A DNA stretch of 64,000 bases from DAOUKH01 sp965207995 (GTDB taxonomy: Bacteria > Chloroflexota > Dehalococcoidia > SHYB01). This document shows positions 9,175-18,166 of this stretch, piece by piece. The stretch lies in the NCBI GenBank assembly GCA_965207995.1, contig OZ242299.1, positions 2,666,001 through 2,730,000 of the forward strand. The letters run 5' to 3'. The notes below the pieces were generated by a model. That model ran no database searches. It was not told where the DNA came from and worked only from the letters and a program-made list of their open reading frames with translations. The position numbers and the translations under genes were made by a program. The stretch's first letter is position 1, and each line of letters starts with the position of its first letter.

Positions 9175-11559
9175 TCAGATGATTTCCTGTACGACAAGGT
9201 CGAGATAGTCTTCTTCGCTCAATCCCACGACGCCGCGCAGAATGGGCTCGTTGTGCTCGCCGAGTACGGCGCACGGGCGGTGCACCGTGAGCCGCTCGCC
9301 GTCGAGGATGATAGGGCACTGGACGATAGGCGCCTCGCCGAGCTCCGGGTGGGGGACCCTGGCGACCGCGCCCCGCGCCGCGAGGTGCTCGTCGCGCTCC
9401 AGGTCGGGGCCGTGCGACACGACTCCGGCAGCGACACCCGCCGCCTGCAGGCGGTAGAAGGCGTCCCACGGCTCGAGTGGGGCGCACCACGCGCCGAGGG
9501 CTTGCTCGACGGCTTCGACCGAGCCGTCATCTGCGCCGACAAGCACCCCGAGCTTGGCCAGCGTCTCGGCGTCGCTTGCCGTCACGACGATCCACTGGTC
9601 GTCCCCCGCGCATTGGTAGCAGCCTTGCAGCGGCGCGCCGAGCGCCCCGGCGCGGTTGCCCGCCGGCCGGGCCGTTTCGCCGTTCACCGCCCACTGGAGG
9701 ACTTCGGGGCCGACGAGCGTCGCGCCGCATTCGAGCTGCGACACGTCGACGTGGTCGCCTTGGCCGGTGATCTCGCGGCGGAGGAGTCCGTCGAGCACGC
9801 CCAATGCTCCGAGGTAGCCCGCCATGTAGTCCATGTGCGAGTGGCCGAAGCCGAGCGGGCCGCCGCCCTCGTAGCCGAAGAGCCAGGTGAGGCCGCTGAG
9901 CGCCGACGACGTCGGGTGGTAGCTCGGCCACGAGGCGCGAGGGCCGGTCTGCCCGAAGCCGGTCAGGCTGGCCATGATGGCGCGGGGATTCGCCTTGGAG
10001 ACGGCCCCGTAATCCGCGCCGAGCCGGCCCATCGTGCCACCGGTGAAGTTCTCGAGCACCACGTCGGCGTGGTTGATCACGTCGAGGGCGACGGCGGCGG
10101 CGTCGGGCTTCTTCATGTCGATCGTGACGCTCTGCTTGTCGCGGTTGATGTCGTGGAAGGTGTAGCTCCCGTTGAGGCTGGGCTCGCCGTCGCGGAAGGG
10201 CACGAGCATGCGAGAGGGGTCGCCGATCTCGCGGGGCTCGACCTTGACGATCTCAGCGCCGAGGTCGCCCAGCGCCCGCCCCATCACGGGGCCGGCGATG
10301 TTCCAGCAGAAGTCGACCACCCGGACGCCTTCAAGCGGCATCCGCCGCTCATCCTCCGTGGGCGCCGGCCATTCGGTCCGTTCCGACCAGTCGGCCTCGA
10401 CTTCCTCGGTGTGCTCGCCGGGCCGTGGCGGCGCGCCCGGCTCGGGGAGTTGGAGGCCCGCCTCGCCGCGGAAGGGGAGGCATGGCAGTGAGTGGCGCTC
10501 GTCCTCGTGGCCGGGCCGGGGGTCGGCGAGCGCGTCGAAGCTGCCGCGGAACTGGAGCTGGTCGTCCTCCAGCGTCTGACCGGGCGGGCGCACCGGCGCG
10601 TTGGGAATGCCGCGCTCCGCGCCGCCGAGGAAGAGATCCTCCTCGGTGACGAGCCGGGCGAACCCGCCCACCCGCTCGTTGATGAGGTCGCGGTGTTGAC
10701 GGCGGTTGACCAGCTCGAAAAACGCGTCGTCGTCGAGTGGGCCGGGGTCGTATCCCACCAGCTTCATCCACTCGATCATCGCGCGCCATTGTTGCTGCGA
10801 CGACAGTCCCACGAAGACGTGGCCGTCCTTGGCCTGGTAGACCTTGAATGGCGTTGCCAGCGGGTGGTCGCCGTTGATGCGCTTCACGATTTCGCCGTTG
10901 CAGAAATAGAAGGAGTGCGCCGTCTCGGACATGTCGAACGACGTCTCCTGCGCCGACAGGTCGATGCGGGCGCCCTGGCCCGTCTTGCGACGGCGGTAGA
11001 CCGCGCCAAGCACGGAGATGGCCGCCCACACCGAGGTGCAGTGGTAGGCCTGGAGGGCGGGCGCGGTCAGCGGCTCGCGGGCGGGGTCGCCGGTGAGCCC
11101 CATCAGCCCGCCCATGGCCCAGGCGACGATGTCGGAGCCCTTGAAGTCGCGGAACGGGCCGTCGCCCCCGAACTCGGTGGCCGAGAGGTGGATGAGGCCG
11201 GGGTTGGCGGCGGCCAGCACCTCGGGCGCGACGCCGAGCTCGACGAGCCGCCCCGGCGGCAGTGCGTCTAGCAGCACGTCGGCCTTGACGGCGAGCGCGA
11301 CGAAGCGTTCCCGTCCCTCCGCCGACGCAAGGTCGCACGCGACCGACCGGGCGCGGGAGTAGCCGTACCAGAACAGCAGGCTCTCACCGTCCCCGCCGGC
11401 GCGCGGCGGCGCGGAGCGGAGCGCCGACCCCTCCGGCGGCTCGACGGCGACGACGTCGGCGCCCATATCGGCAAGGAGCTTGCAGCAGAGCGCGAGCTTG
11501 GGGTCGGGGAACGCGAGCACGCGCACTCCCTGAAGCGATCGGACGGTGTCGTCGGCCAT
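9175..11559 (-). CDS. fused two-module CaiB/BaiF CoA-transferase
   Basis: At 794 residues this is about twice the usual family length of 390-400. Module 1 spans residues 1-370 and module 2 residues 405-794 (restart at LEGVRVVDFCWNIAGPVMGR), joined by a Pro/Glu-rich linker. Module 2 keeps the catalytic aspartate (HSHMDYMAG, Asp577). In module 1 the matching segment reads APALQAYHCTSVWAA (166-180) and has no aspartate, so that half is probably structural or substrate-binding. This resembles the heterodimer BbsEF (benzylsuccinate CoA-transferase), where the two subunits differ. The substrate is unknown. The gene heads a reverse-strand pair with the SDR that ends at 8336. Confidence 0.92.
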   Translation of the reverse strand: MADDTVRSLQGVRVLAFPDPKLALCCKLLADMGADVVAVEPPEGSALRSAPPRAGGDGESLLFWYGYSRARSVACDLASAEGRERFVALAVKADVLLDALPPGRLVELGVAPEVLAAANPGLIHLSATEFGGDGPFRDFKGSDIVAWAMGGLMGLTGDPAREPLTAPALQAYHCTSVWAAISVLGAVYRRRKTGQGARIDLSAQETSFDMSETAHSFYFCNGEIVKRINGDHPLATPFKVYQAKDGHVFVGLSSQQQWRAMIEWMKLVGYDPGPLDDDAFFELVNRRQHRDLINERVGGFARLVTEEDLFLGGAERGIPNAPVRPPGQTLEDDQLQFRGSFDALADPRPGHEDERHSLPCLPFRGEAGLQLPEPGAPPRPGEHTEEVEADWSERTEWPAPTEDERRMPLEGVRVVDFCWNIAGPVMGRALGDLGAEIVKVEPREIGDPSRMLVPFRDGEPSLNGSYTFHDINRDKQSVTIDMKKPDAAAVALDVINHADVVLENFTGGTMGRLGADYGAVSKANPRAIMASLTGFGQTGPRASWPSYHPTSSALSGLTWLFGYEGGGPLGFGHSHMDYMAGYLGALGVLDGLLRREITGQGDHVDVSQLECGATLVGPEVLQWAVNGETARPAGNRAGALGAPLQGCYQCAGDDQWIVVTASDAETLAKLGVLVGADDGSVEAVEQALGAWCAPLEPWDAFYRLQAAGVAAGVVSHGPDLERDEHLAARGAVARVPHPELGEAPIVQCPIILDGERLTVHRPCAVLGEHNEPILRGVVGLSEEDYLDLVVQEII

Positions 11560-11612
11560 GGCGACCTCTGGCGCGGCGCCTTGGGAATCGGTCGGCGCGG
11601 CGGCCCCCTATG

Positions 11613-11618
11613 TATACT
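11613..11618 (+). promoter_or_regulatory. possible -10 box (TATACT)
   Basis: TATACT lies 59 bases before the CoA-transferase start at 11677, in the divergent gap with the gene starting at 11559. No convincing -35 is placed at 16-18 bases, so this is only a candidate. Confidence 0.3.
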
Positions 11619-11676
11619 GCCTCCGCCCCCGGCCCTCAACCCTCAAGTGCAAGATAGTGCGCCAAGGAACCCGCCC

Positions 11677-12858
11677 ATGAGCCCGGTCCTCGACGGCATC
11701 CGCGTCCTCGACTTCTCGCGCTACATCGCCGCGCCCACGGCCTGCGCCCTGCTCGCCGACGCCGGCGCGGAGGTGGTGCGCGTCGAAGCGCCCGGAGGCG
11801 AGGAGGACCGGCGGATTGGAGTGATGGGCCCGCAGGGGCAGCCCATGTGGTTCGCCTGCACCGGGCGGCACAAGCGGGCGATCACCCTCGACCTGCGCAA
11901 TGATGCGGCGATGCCGCTGCTGCGCGACCTCGTCCGTCTGGCCGACGTCGTCGTCCACAACTACGCGCCCGGCTCGCCGCAGGCTGCGCTCCTCCACTAC
12001 GACGCCCTCGCCGAGGCCAACCCTTCGATCATTGTCGCCGCCATCTCGGCCTACGGGCAGACGGGGCCGTTCGCCGAGAAGACCGGCTTCGACGTCACCG
12101 TCCAGGCGACGGCCGGGATGATGGACCTGACCGGCCAGGCCGACGGCCCGCCCACGCGCTCCGGCGTCGCGATCGGCGACTTCCTCGCGGCCTACAACGC
12201 TGCCTTCGGCGTCATGCTGGCGCTCTGGGAGCGTAACGCGAGCGGACTCGGCCAGATGGTCGACGTGGGCCTGTTCGACAGTACGGTTTTCCCCGTGATA
12301 TCCCAGGCCATGGTCTCCGAGTTCCGCCACACCGGGCGGGCGCGGCGGCGCATCGGCAACGGGAGCTGGTACTCCTTCGTCGATTCGTTCGAGGCGTTGG
12401 ACGGGACGGTGATGATCTGCCCCGCCATCGAGTCGCAGTGGCGGCGGCTCGCCCGCACCGTCGACCGCGCCGACCTGCTCGACGATCCCCGCCTCCGCGA
12501 CAACCCCAGCCGCTTCGAGCACCGTGACGAGCTCGGCGCCATCGTCCAGGCGTGGGTGGGGCAGCGCACCGTCGACGAGGTCGTCGCCGCCATGGACGGG
12601 GCCCGCGTCCCCTGCTCGCGCGTCCTCACCGTCCCCGAGATGGCCGAGCACCCGCAGGTCCACGCCCGCGAGATGCTCGTCGAGGTCGGCCGCGACGGCG
12701 AAGACACCATGACCGTCGCCGGCTTCCCGATCAAGCTGTCCCGCACCCCCGCCACCGTCGAGGGCCCCCCGCCCGACATCGGCGAACACAACGCCTGGGC
12801 CTACGGGGATCTGCTCGGGTTGGATGCGGCGTCGTTGGCGGCGGCGGGGTTGGTTTAA
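11677..12858 (+). CDS. CaiB/BaiF (family III) CoA-transferase, single module
   Basis: A 393-residue stand-alone family III CoA-transferase of standard length. The start (MSPVLDGIRVLDFSRYIAAP) matches the family's usual N-terminus; an in-frame upstream ATG would add 32 unrelated residues. The catalytic aspartate is Asp168 in the canonical IGDFLAAYNAA motif, and the C-terminus has DIGEHN. Unlike its double-module relatives here, it would act as a normal interlocked homodimer. It is transcribed away from the fused CoA-transferase at 9175-11559. The acyl donor and acceptor cannot be told from sequence; succinyl-CoA dependence is common in the family. Confidence 0.92.
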   Translation: MSPVLDGIRVLDFSRYIAAPTACALLADAGAEVVRVEAPGGEEDRRIGVMGPQGQPMWFACTGRHKRAITLDLRNDAAMPLLRDLVRLADVVVHNYAPGSPQAALLHYDALAEANPSIIVAAISAYGQTGPFAEKTGFDVTVQATAGMMDLTGQADGPPTRSGVAIGDFLAAYNAAFGVMLALWERNASGLGQMVDVGLFDSTVFPVISQAMVSEFRHTGRARRRIGNGSWYSFVDSFEALDGTVMICPAIESQWRRLARTVDRADLLDDPRLRDNPSRFEHRDELGAIVQAWVGQRTVDEVVAAMDGARVPCSRVLTVPEMAEHPQVHAREMLVEVGRDGEDTMTVAGFPIKLSRTPATVEGPPPDIGEHNAWAYGDLLGLDAASLAAAGLV

Positions 12859-12944
12859 CGCGGGGCGCTTCCTCAGCCGCTCCCCCTTGAAGAGATTGAG
12901 GAGGGTGCAGGGGCTACCACGCTCGTACGCCCTACAACCCTTTA

Positions 12945-13514
12945 CTAGTCAAGGCGGCCATGCGCCAAGACGTGGATATTGGTCGGCAAAGACAACCCCT
13001 CGATGAGCCCTACCGCGAGTCCCAAGCAGCCGGTGAGCCAGATCACATTAAGGGGGTCCGTGAGCCAGTCTGGGTGTATGGCTTCGGTCGATAGGATCGT
13101 TGCAAGGGTCACGGTAAGGCCAGCTATTATTTCGATCCTCAAACCGCGGTCGAACTCGGCCAGCGGGATCCTAACCGTTGCTTCTTCCCTCCGACCGGAC
13201 GCCTTCTGCAGCATAGCGTTGACGATTCCGGTGGCGATGGGCCTTCCGACCAAGACGAGTACCCACTGCGACATCAGCCTGGCCAACAGTGCAATGACAA
13301 CATTTACCGAATAAAGCAATGCCTTGTTGGGGATGTGGGCAGTGCCTAGGCTGATGGTGGTTCCTACAACCACACCAACAAACAAGCCTATGGCCGTCAG
13401 CATGGCAATGTTGGCAAGAATGGCCTTCCTGGGACTGTGGTGCAATAGGGAAGCAAGGAAGTTTGTTGCCTGCTCTGTCCCAAAGGGAGGCTTCCTTCGC
13501 TGACTCTTGGCCAT
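12945..13514 (-). CDS. hypothetical membrane protein
   Basis: 189 residues with a charged N-terminus (MAKSQRRKPPFG), then four likely membrane helices at roughly residues 34-56, 64-90, 128-146 and 156-176. The loop at about 100-126 is charged and probably cytoplasmic. I recognise no family motif. Base composition is less GC-biased than the enzymes around it. It lies 28 bases after the CitE-like gene on the same strand, so it may be co-transcribed. The window shows no partner that hints at its role. Confidence 0.6.
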   Translation of the reverse strand: MAKSQRRKPPFGTEQATNFLASLLHHSPRKAILANIAMLTAIGLFVGVVVGTTISLGTAHIPNKALLYSVNVVIALLARLMSQWVLVLVGRPIATGIVNAMLQKASGRREEATVRIPLAEFDRGLRIEIIAGLTVTLATILSTEAIHPDWLTDPLNVIWLTGCLGLAVGLIEGLSLPTNIHVLAHGRLD

Positions 13515-13542
13515 TCGCCCGATCCCGTGGAGAAAGACCGCT

Positions 13543-14442
13543 CTACGCCAACCCCAGCCGCTTCGCGTGCTCCAGGCGCTCTTGGGCGACGCGGACCATG
13601 GCGGTGTCGATGAGGAAGCCGTCGCGCTGGATGGCGGTGGTGCCGGCGGCCTCGGCCTCGGCGAGGGCGGCGATGACGCCCTTCCACTCCTCGATTTCTT
13701 CCGGCGTCGGCGAGAAGACCTCGTTGATGATGGGGACGTGGCTGGGGTGGATGCACATCATGCCGTCGTAGCCCAGTTGCTTCGACTCTACCGCCATCGC
13801 GCGGAGGCCGTCGTGCTCGCCGACGTGCGGCCAGAGGCCGGTGATGGGGTAGGGGACGTCCGCCGCCCGTGAGTCGACGAGTACCGAGCCGCGGATGTGC
13901 AGCGACTCGGCGCCCTCCGGCGTCCAGGTGTAGCCGATGGCGCGTGCGCCGTCGCCGTCCTTGGCGGAGCCGTAGCCCATGTAGGCGACTCGCGGCGACG
14001 CGGTCCCGATCTCGTAGGCCAGCCGGATCGACTGCGCCGTCTCCAGCAGGGGGTTGATCAGCACGCGACCGATGGGGAGCCCGGCGCGGTGCTCGAAATG
14101 GTCGAGCAGCGTCGCGGCGGCCAAGATGTCCTCGGGGCCGCGCGTCTTGGGCAGGAAGATGCCGTGCAGCCCGGCGCAGACCACCGCCTCAATGTCGTCG
14201 CCCGCCTCGTAGGTGTCGATGCCGTTGACGCGGACGAAGATGGTGTGGCCCTGCGCGGCCAGTTCCTCGGTGACCCGCCGCACCATCTCGCGGGCCTGCG
14301 GGCGGTGCGCTTCGGGCACCGCGTCTTCCAGGTCGAAGACCAGTGCGTCGGCGCCGTACTTCACCGCCTTCCGCATCCAGTCCTCTTTGTTGCCGGGCAC
14401 GAAGAGAATCGTGCGCAGCGGACGGGGCTCGTTCGCTTCCAT
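13543..14442 (-). CDS. HpcH/HpaI aldolase / CitE-like lyase
   Basis: A 299-residue protein of the citrate lyase beta/malyl-CoA lyase superfamily, which makes or breaks C-C bonds of 3-hydroxyacyl-CoA-type substrates with Mg2+. Visible signatures are ILFVPGNKEDW at the N-terminus, DLEDAVP, RVNG, the metal-ligand segment LLET, and the C-terminal IHPSHVPIINEVFSPT, which closes the active site in the partner subunit. It is a close paralogue of the gene at 17037. The tandem CoA-transferase ends 10 bases upstream, so the pair probably activates an acid as its CoA ester and then cleaves it. The true substrate (malyl-, citramalyl- or methylmalyl-CoA) is unresolved. Confidence 0.88.
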   Translation of the reverse strand: MEANEPRPLRTILFVPGNKEDWMRKAVKYGADALVFDLEDAVPEAHRPQAREMVRRVTEELAAQGHTIFVRVNGIDTYEAGDDIEAVVCAGLHGIFLPKTRGPEDILAAATLLDHFEHRAGLPIGRVLINPLLETAQSIRLAYEIGTASPRVAYMGYGSAKDGDGARAIGYTWTPEGAESLHIRGSVLVDSRAADVPYPITGLWPHVGEHDGLRAMAVESKQLGYDGMMCIHPSHVPIINEVFSPTPEEIEEWKGVIAALAEAEAAGTTAIQRDGFLIDTAMVRVAQERLEHAKRLGLA

Positions 14443-14452
14443 TCCAGGCTCC

Positions 14453-15913
14453 TTAGACCGCGGGGAGGCCGTGGCCGACCGCCGTGGTCACGCCCTTCTC
14501 GTTCAGCTCGTCGATCTGGCGCTCGGAGTAGCCAAACTCGCGGAGGACGGACTCGGTGGCGAACCCCAGCGGACGCGGCGTCTCGAAGCGCGTCTCGTAG
14601 TCCGAGAAGTGGTAGACCGGCGCGCTGCGCCAGAACTTGCCGTGCTCGGGCAGCTCGTCTTCGCGGGCGAGGTCGTTGAGCCGGATCTGCGGGTCGTTGA
14701 GCATGAACTCGTGGTGCTCGGTGCCGTCGGCGCGCACCGCGGGGACCCCGGCCTGCAGCAAGATGTCCTCCCACTGCGCCGCCGGGCGCCGGGCGAAGGC
14801 CACGGTCAGCGCTTGGCGGAGCGCCTCGTCGTTCGCCATGCGCGACTGCGCGGTGGCGAAGCGTGCGTCGCCGGCAAGCCCAGTGGCCTCGGCGAGCGCC
14901 GTCCAGTGCTCCTCCTTGGGGCACATCAGGAAGAGCCACCCGTCGCCGCACTCGTAGAGCCAGTGGAGGGCGTTGTAGCCGTGCTGCCCCTGGTCGGGGA
15001 TCGGGTCGGCGGGCTTGCCGTCGTACTGCAAGCTCCACGACGAGACCGCATAGGCCAGCGAGCTCAGCATCGTCGTCTCGACGTACTGCCCCTTGCCGGT
15101 GCGCTCCCGCGCGTGCAGCCCGATCATGGCCGCCGTGGCGACGCCCAGGGCGCCGGCGGGGTCGGGGAAGACGCGGTCCTTGGGCGGGTTGCCAACCCCC
15201 GACTCGATGATGCCCGACCCCGCGATGGCGTTCGGGGAGGAATGGAAGCCAGGCCGGTGCTTCCACGGCCCGTAGGTCCCGTAGCACGAGCCGTAGACGT
15301 AGACGAGCCGCGGGTTGATCGCGCTCAGCGTCTTGTAGTCGATCTGCAGCTTCTCGACGACGCCGGTGGGGCGGAAGTTGTGCAGGAAGAGGTCGGCCTT
15401 GGCGGCGATCTTATGGACGATCTCGCGGCCCTCCTCCGTTTTCAAGTTAAGGATCACGCTCTCTTTGCCCGCCGCCGACTTGCTGTAGGTCGACGACCAG
15501 TTGCGGCGCATCGGATCGCCAGTGTTGGGCTCGACTTTGATGATGCGCGCGCCGAGCTCGGCGAGCAGCGTCATCGAGAATGGCGCGGCGTAGAAGTAGG
15601 CGCATTCCAGGACGGTGACCCCGTCAAGCGGCCGCCGTACCGACTTGCCCGTCGGCTCGGTGATCCGACGCGGGGCCGTGGTCAGCGCCGAGACGACCTC
15701 GTCGGTGTGCTGTCCCAGGCTTGGCGCGGGCGTTCCGAAGATGGACGGCGTGTCGGAAAGGACCGCCAGCGGCCCGATCTGCACCGTCTCGCCCAGGCCC
15801 GGCTCGACGACGGTCTGACGGCGGCCGTTGGCGATGGTCTGCTCGTGGTCGAGGTACTCCTGCGCGCCGAGGAAGGGGTCGCCGCCGACGTCGTCGTTGG
15901 TGAAGATCTCCAT
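14453..15913 (-). CDS. CaiB/BaiF CoA-transferase, C-terminal part of a frameshifted two-module gene
   Basis: 486 residues: a short tail of module 1, a linker, and a complete CaiB module from about residue 94 (LDGVTVLECAYFYAAPFSMT). The catalytic aspartate is Asp251 in VFPDPAGALGVA. The ATG at 15913 is only the first in-frame ATG. The family sequence continues upstream in this frame (EKTFDEW) and then jumps to the frame of the neighbouring 15682-16797 reading frame at about 15935-15965. A single missing base there would join the two into one protein of about 780 residues, like the gene at 9175. It may be a sequencing error, a recent mutation or programmed frameshifting. Confidence 0.82.
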   Translation of the reverse strand: MEIFTNDDVGGDPFLGAQEYLDHEQTIANGRRQTVVEPGLGETVQIGPLAVLSDTPSIFGTPAPSLGQHTDEVVSALTTAPRRITEPTGKSVRRPLDGVTVLECAYFYAAPFSMTLLAELGARIIKVEPNTGDPMRRNWSSTYSKSAAGKESVILNLKTEEGREIVHKIAAKADLFLHNFRPTGVVEKLQIDYKTLSAINPRLVYVYGSCYGTYGPWKHRPGFHSSPNAIAGSGIIESGVGNPPKDRVFPDPAGALGVATAAMIGLHARERTGKGQYVETTMLSSLAYAVSSWSLQYDGKPADPIPDQGQHGYNALHWLYECGDGWLFLMCPKEEHWTALAEATGLAGDARFATAQSRMANDEALRQALTVAFARRPAAQWEDILLQAGVPAVRADGTEHHEFMLNDPQIRLNDLAREDELPEHGKFWRSAPVYHFSDYETRFETPRPLGFATESVLREFGYSERQIDELNEKGVTTAVGHGLPAV

Positions 15914-16797
15914 CCACTCGTCGAAGGTCTTCTCTTCATGCGGATCTCGACCATCTCGAGGATGGCTTCGAGGTCGCGGCGCGAGGGGAATTGGTCGGGC
16001 ATGTGGTGGAACGCCGGGTCGTCATAAAGATGTTCGAGCCCCAGGACGCGCATCCAGTTGCGGAAGAGGTGGGGCTGTCGGCTGCACATCTGGATGTAGC
16101 GGCCGTCGCTGCACTCTGCGGTCATGAAGGCTAGGGGCATGACGCCGAAGGCGGGGCCGTCGTCGTCGGCGTTGGAGTGCATCCGGTGGAGGAAGCCGCC
16201 CATGTCGTATGCGGTGAGCGCCGCGAGGTGGCTGACGTCGAGGCGCTGCCCGACGCCGGTCGTCTTGCGGGCGTAGAGCGCCGCGAGCAGTCCTTGCACC
16301 GCGATGGCGGCGGAGCCGTAGGACGAGATCGGTGTCGGCGTGTAGATCGGCCCGTCGCGGAATCCCTCTTGCGAGATCATGCGACCGGTCTTCGCCGCCA
16401 CGATGGGCTCGTAGCCCGGCAGGTCGCGGTAGGGGCCCTGCTCGCCAAACGCCGTAATCGAGGCGTAGACGAGGCTGGGGTTGACCTCGCGCAGCGCGTC
16501 GTAGCCAACGCCCAAGCGGTCGGCGACGTCGGGGGCGAAGTCCTCGATCACGCCGTCGGCGGTGGCGGCGAGCTGCTTGAGCTGCTCCACCCCTTCGGCC
16601 GTCTTCAGGTCGATGACGATGCTCTTCTTGCCGCGGTTGCGTACCAGGAAGCCGGCGCTTCCTCGCGTGGGGTCTCCGCCGGGCGGCTCGATCTTGATGA
16701 CCTCCGCGCCGTTCTCGGTCAGGAACATGCCGGCCATCGAGCCGGACATGCTCACGCTCAGCTCCAACACCCGCATGCCTTCGAGCGCCGTCGTCAT
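15682..16797 (-). CDS. CaiB/BaiF CoA-transferase, N-terminal part of a frameshifted two-module gene
   Basis: The start at 16797 has a GGAGG ribosome site and gives the family N-terminus (MTTALEGMRVLELSVSMSGS). Family-like sequence runs to about base 15950 (LEAILEMVEIRMK); beyond that the translation is low-complexity Ser/Arg/Thr, which shows the true frame has been left. At the catalytic position this module reads TPTPISSYGSAAI (residues 153-165) with no aspartate, so it is a non-catalytic half. The intact gene would be non-catalytic module 1 plus catalytic module 2, as at 9175-11559. A promoter-like TTGCCC/TACAAT pair lies 41 bases upstream. Confidence 0.8.
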   Translation of the reverse strand: MTTALEGMRVLELSVSMSGSMAGMFLTENGAEVIKIEPPGGDPTRGSAGFLVRNRGKKSIVIDLKTAEGVEQLKQLAATADGVIEDFAPDVADRLGVGYDALREVNPSLVYASITAFGEQGPYRDLPGYEPIVAAKTGRMISQEGFRDGPIYTPTPISSYGSAAIAVQGLLAALYARKTTGVGQRLDVSHLAALTAYDMGGFLHRMHSNADDDGPAFGVMPLAFMTAECSDGRYIQMCSRQPHLFRNWMRVLGLEHLYDDPAFHHMPDQFPSRRDLEAILEMVEIRMKRRPSTSGWRSSPTTTSAATPSSARRSTSTTSRPSPTAAVRPSSSRAWARRCRSGRWRSFPTRRPSSERPRQAWDSTPTRSSRR

Positions 16798-16837
16798 GGG
16801 CCAACCTCCGCCGCAGGGCTCCGCCCCGCCGCCTCGC

Positions 16838-16865
16838 ATTGTAGTGCAAACGTCGCCGCGGGCAA
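16838..16865 (-). promoter_or_regulatory. sigma70-type promoter
   Basis: TTGCCC (16860-16865) and TACAAT (16838-16843) on the reverse strand with a 16-base spacer, about 40 bases before the two-module CoA-transferase start at 16797. Confidence 0.5.
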
Positions 16866-16880
16866 CGTGCCCGGCCTCGC

Positions 16881-16940
16881 CGGCGCGCCCTGCGGGTGCG
16901 TGCCCGCCCTCAGTCCCTCCCAGAGGGAGGGAGGCTTAAG
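16881..16940 (-). repeat. dispersed palindromic repeat, copy 3
   Basis: A variant copy with CCCTCAGTCCCTCC-CAGA-GGGAGGGAGGCTTAAG; the stem bases are changed on both arms together, so pairing is kept. It lies between divergent genes. Confidence 0.83.
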
Positions 16941-17036
16941 GTGCTTCCCAAAAGAGGGAGGGACAGCCCACTACGCAAACACCGCCGATGCGAGTAAGGT
17001 TCACCCGACAGCCCGTAGACTCAGGGAGGCCCCGCC

Positions 17037-17936
17037 ATGCCGATCGATCCCAAGCCCATCCGCAGTCTGCTCTTCGTTCCCGGCAACCGGGAGGACTGGA
17101 TGCGCGACGCCCCCAAGTACGGCTCCGATGGGCTGATCTTCGACATGGAGGGCGCTCTGCCGCCCGACCAGATCGCCGAGGGCCGCGAGATCATCCGCCG
17201 CGTCCTCGACGAGACCGGCGGCACCGGGCCGCAGCGCATCGTGCGCGTTTCGGGTGCGGCGTCCGAGAAGAACCGCGCCGATCTTGAGGCCATCGTCTGC
17301 GCCGGCCTCGACGGGGTGATGGTGCCCCAGACGCGCGGCCCCGACGATATCGCAGCGGTCGACGCCGTCCTCACCGAGTTGGAGCGCGAGCGCGGCCTCC
17401 CCGACGGGCGCATCGTCATCACGCCGCTGCTGGAGTCCGCCGGGGCTATCCGCCAGCCTTACGAGATCGCGACGGTCTCGCCGCGCATCGCCTACATGGG
17501 GTCGGGCGTCTCCCGCCGCGGCGACATCGTCCGCTCCATCGGCTACCGCTGGACGGAGCAGGGCCTTGAATCGCTGTACTTCCGCTCGAAGGTGCTGCTC
17601 GACATGCGCGCCGCCGGCGTTCCCTATCCCATGAGCGGCCAGTGGAGCCAGATTGGCAACCTCGAGGGCCTGCGCGCGTTTGCCAACCAGACCCGCGACC
17701 TGGGCTACGTTGGGATGAGCTGCATCCACCCCACCCACGTCCCCGTCATCAACGAGGTCTTCACGCCCACGCCGGAGGAGATCGACAGCTGGCGGAGGAC
17801 CCTGGAGACGATGGAGGCGGCCTGGGCCGAGGGCCGCGGCGCGGTCCGCTTCGAGGACGGCATGGTCGACGAGGCCCACATCCACACCGCCCGCCAGGGC
17901 CTCGACTTCGCCCGCAAGCTCGGGGTTATCGACTAG
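17037..17936 (+). CDS. HpcH/HpaI aldolase / CitE-like lyase
   Basis: 299 residues, the same length as the paralogue at 13543-14442 and clearly related along its whole length (LLFVPGNREDWM, DMEGALPP, PLLESAGAIRQPYEIAT, CIHPTHVPVINEVFTPTPEE). Note DMEGA here against DLEDA in the paralogue, a change in the first acidic motif that could alter metal binding or substrate choice. The ATG has GGGAGG about 10 bases upstream. It is transcribed divergently from the frameshifted CoA-transferase. Cleavage or formation of a beta-hydroxyacyl-CoA is the likely reaction; specificity cannot be assigned. Confidence 0.87.
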   Translation: MPIDPKPIRSLLFVPGNREDWMRDAPKYGSDGLIFDMEGALPPDQIAEGREIIRRVLDETGGTGPQRIVRVSGAASEKNRADLEAIVCAGLDGVMVPQTRGPDDIAAVDAVLTELERERGLPDGRIVITPLLESAGAIRQPYEIATVSPRIAYMGSGVSRRGDIVRSIGYRWTEQGLESLYFRSKVLLDMRAAGVPYPMSGQWSQIGNLEGLRAFANQTRDLGYVGMSCIHPTHVPVINEVFTPTPEEIDSWRRTLETMEAAWAEGRGAVRFEDGMVDEAHIHTARQGLDFARKLGVID

Positions 17937-17950
17937 CGCGAGCGTGCAAA

Positions 17951-18028
17951 GGGGGCAGCGCCCTGCGGGCGCTCGCGCGCCTGGCGGCGCGCGCCCTCTC
18001 TCAAATCTCCCCCAGAGGGGGAGAGGGA
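17951..18028 (-). repeat. dispersed palindromic repeat, copy 4
   Basis: GC-rich inverted arm, CCCTCTCTCAAA and the core hairpin, ending in GAGGGAAG instead of GGCTTAAG. It starts 14 bases after the stop of the CitE-like gene. Confidence 0.85.
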
Positions 18029-18120
18029 AGAACCGCCCCCGCGCAGCCCGTTTTCCGGTGCACGGAGTTGTGCAAAGGTCCCCAGCGGGAGAGGGGGCGG
18101 ACCGCCCCGCGCCGCCCAGG

Positions 18121-18157
18121 CCCTCTCTCAGTCTCCCCTAGCGGGGGAGAGGCTTAA
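18121..18157 (-). repeat. dispersed palindromic repeat, copy 5 (short)
   Basis: Core only: CCCTCTCTCAGTCTCCCC, TAGC, GGGGGAGAGGCTTAAG. The TTAAG end lies 9 bases from the 3' end of the enoyl-CoA hydratase gene. A degenerate remnant lies between copies 4 and 5. Confidence 0.83.
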
Positions 18158-18166
18158 GGTGGTGCC

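Noticed and set aside
8336..9490. Longer start for the SDR at 9490
   Set aside because: The added 112 residues are Arg/Gly/Pro-rich, overlap the CoA-transferase gene and do not resemble the SDR family; GTG 9154 fits.
15935..15965. Programmed ribosomal frameshift in the CoA-transferase
   Set aside because: No slippery run or downstream pseudoknot is visible at the crossing point, and a single-base error explains it.
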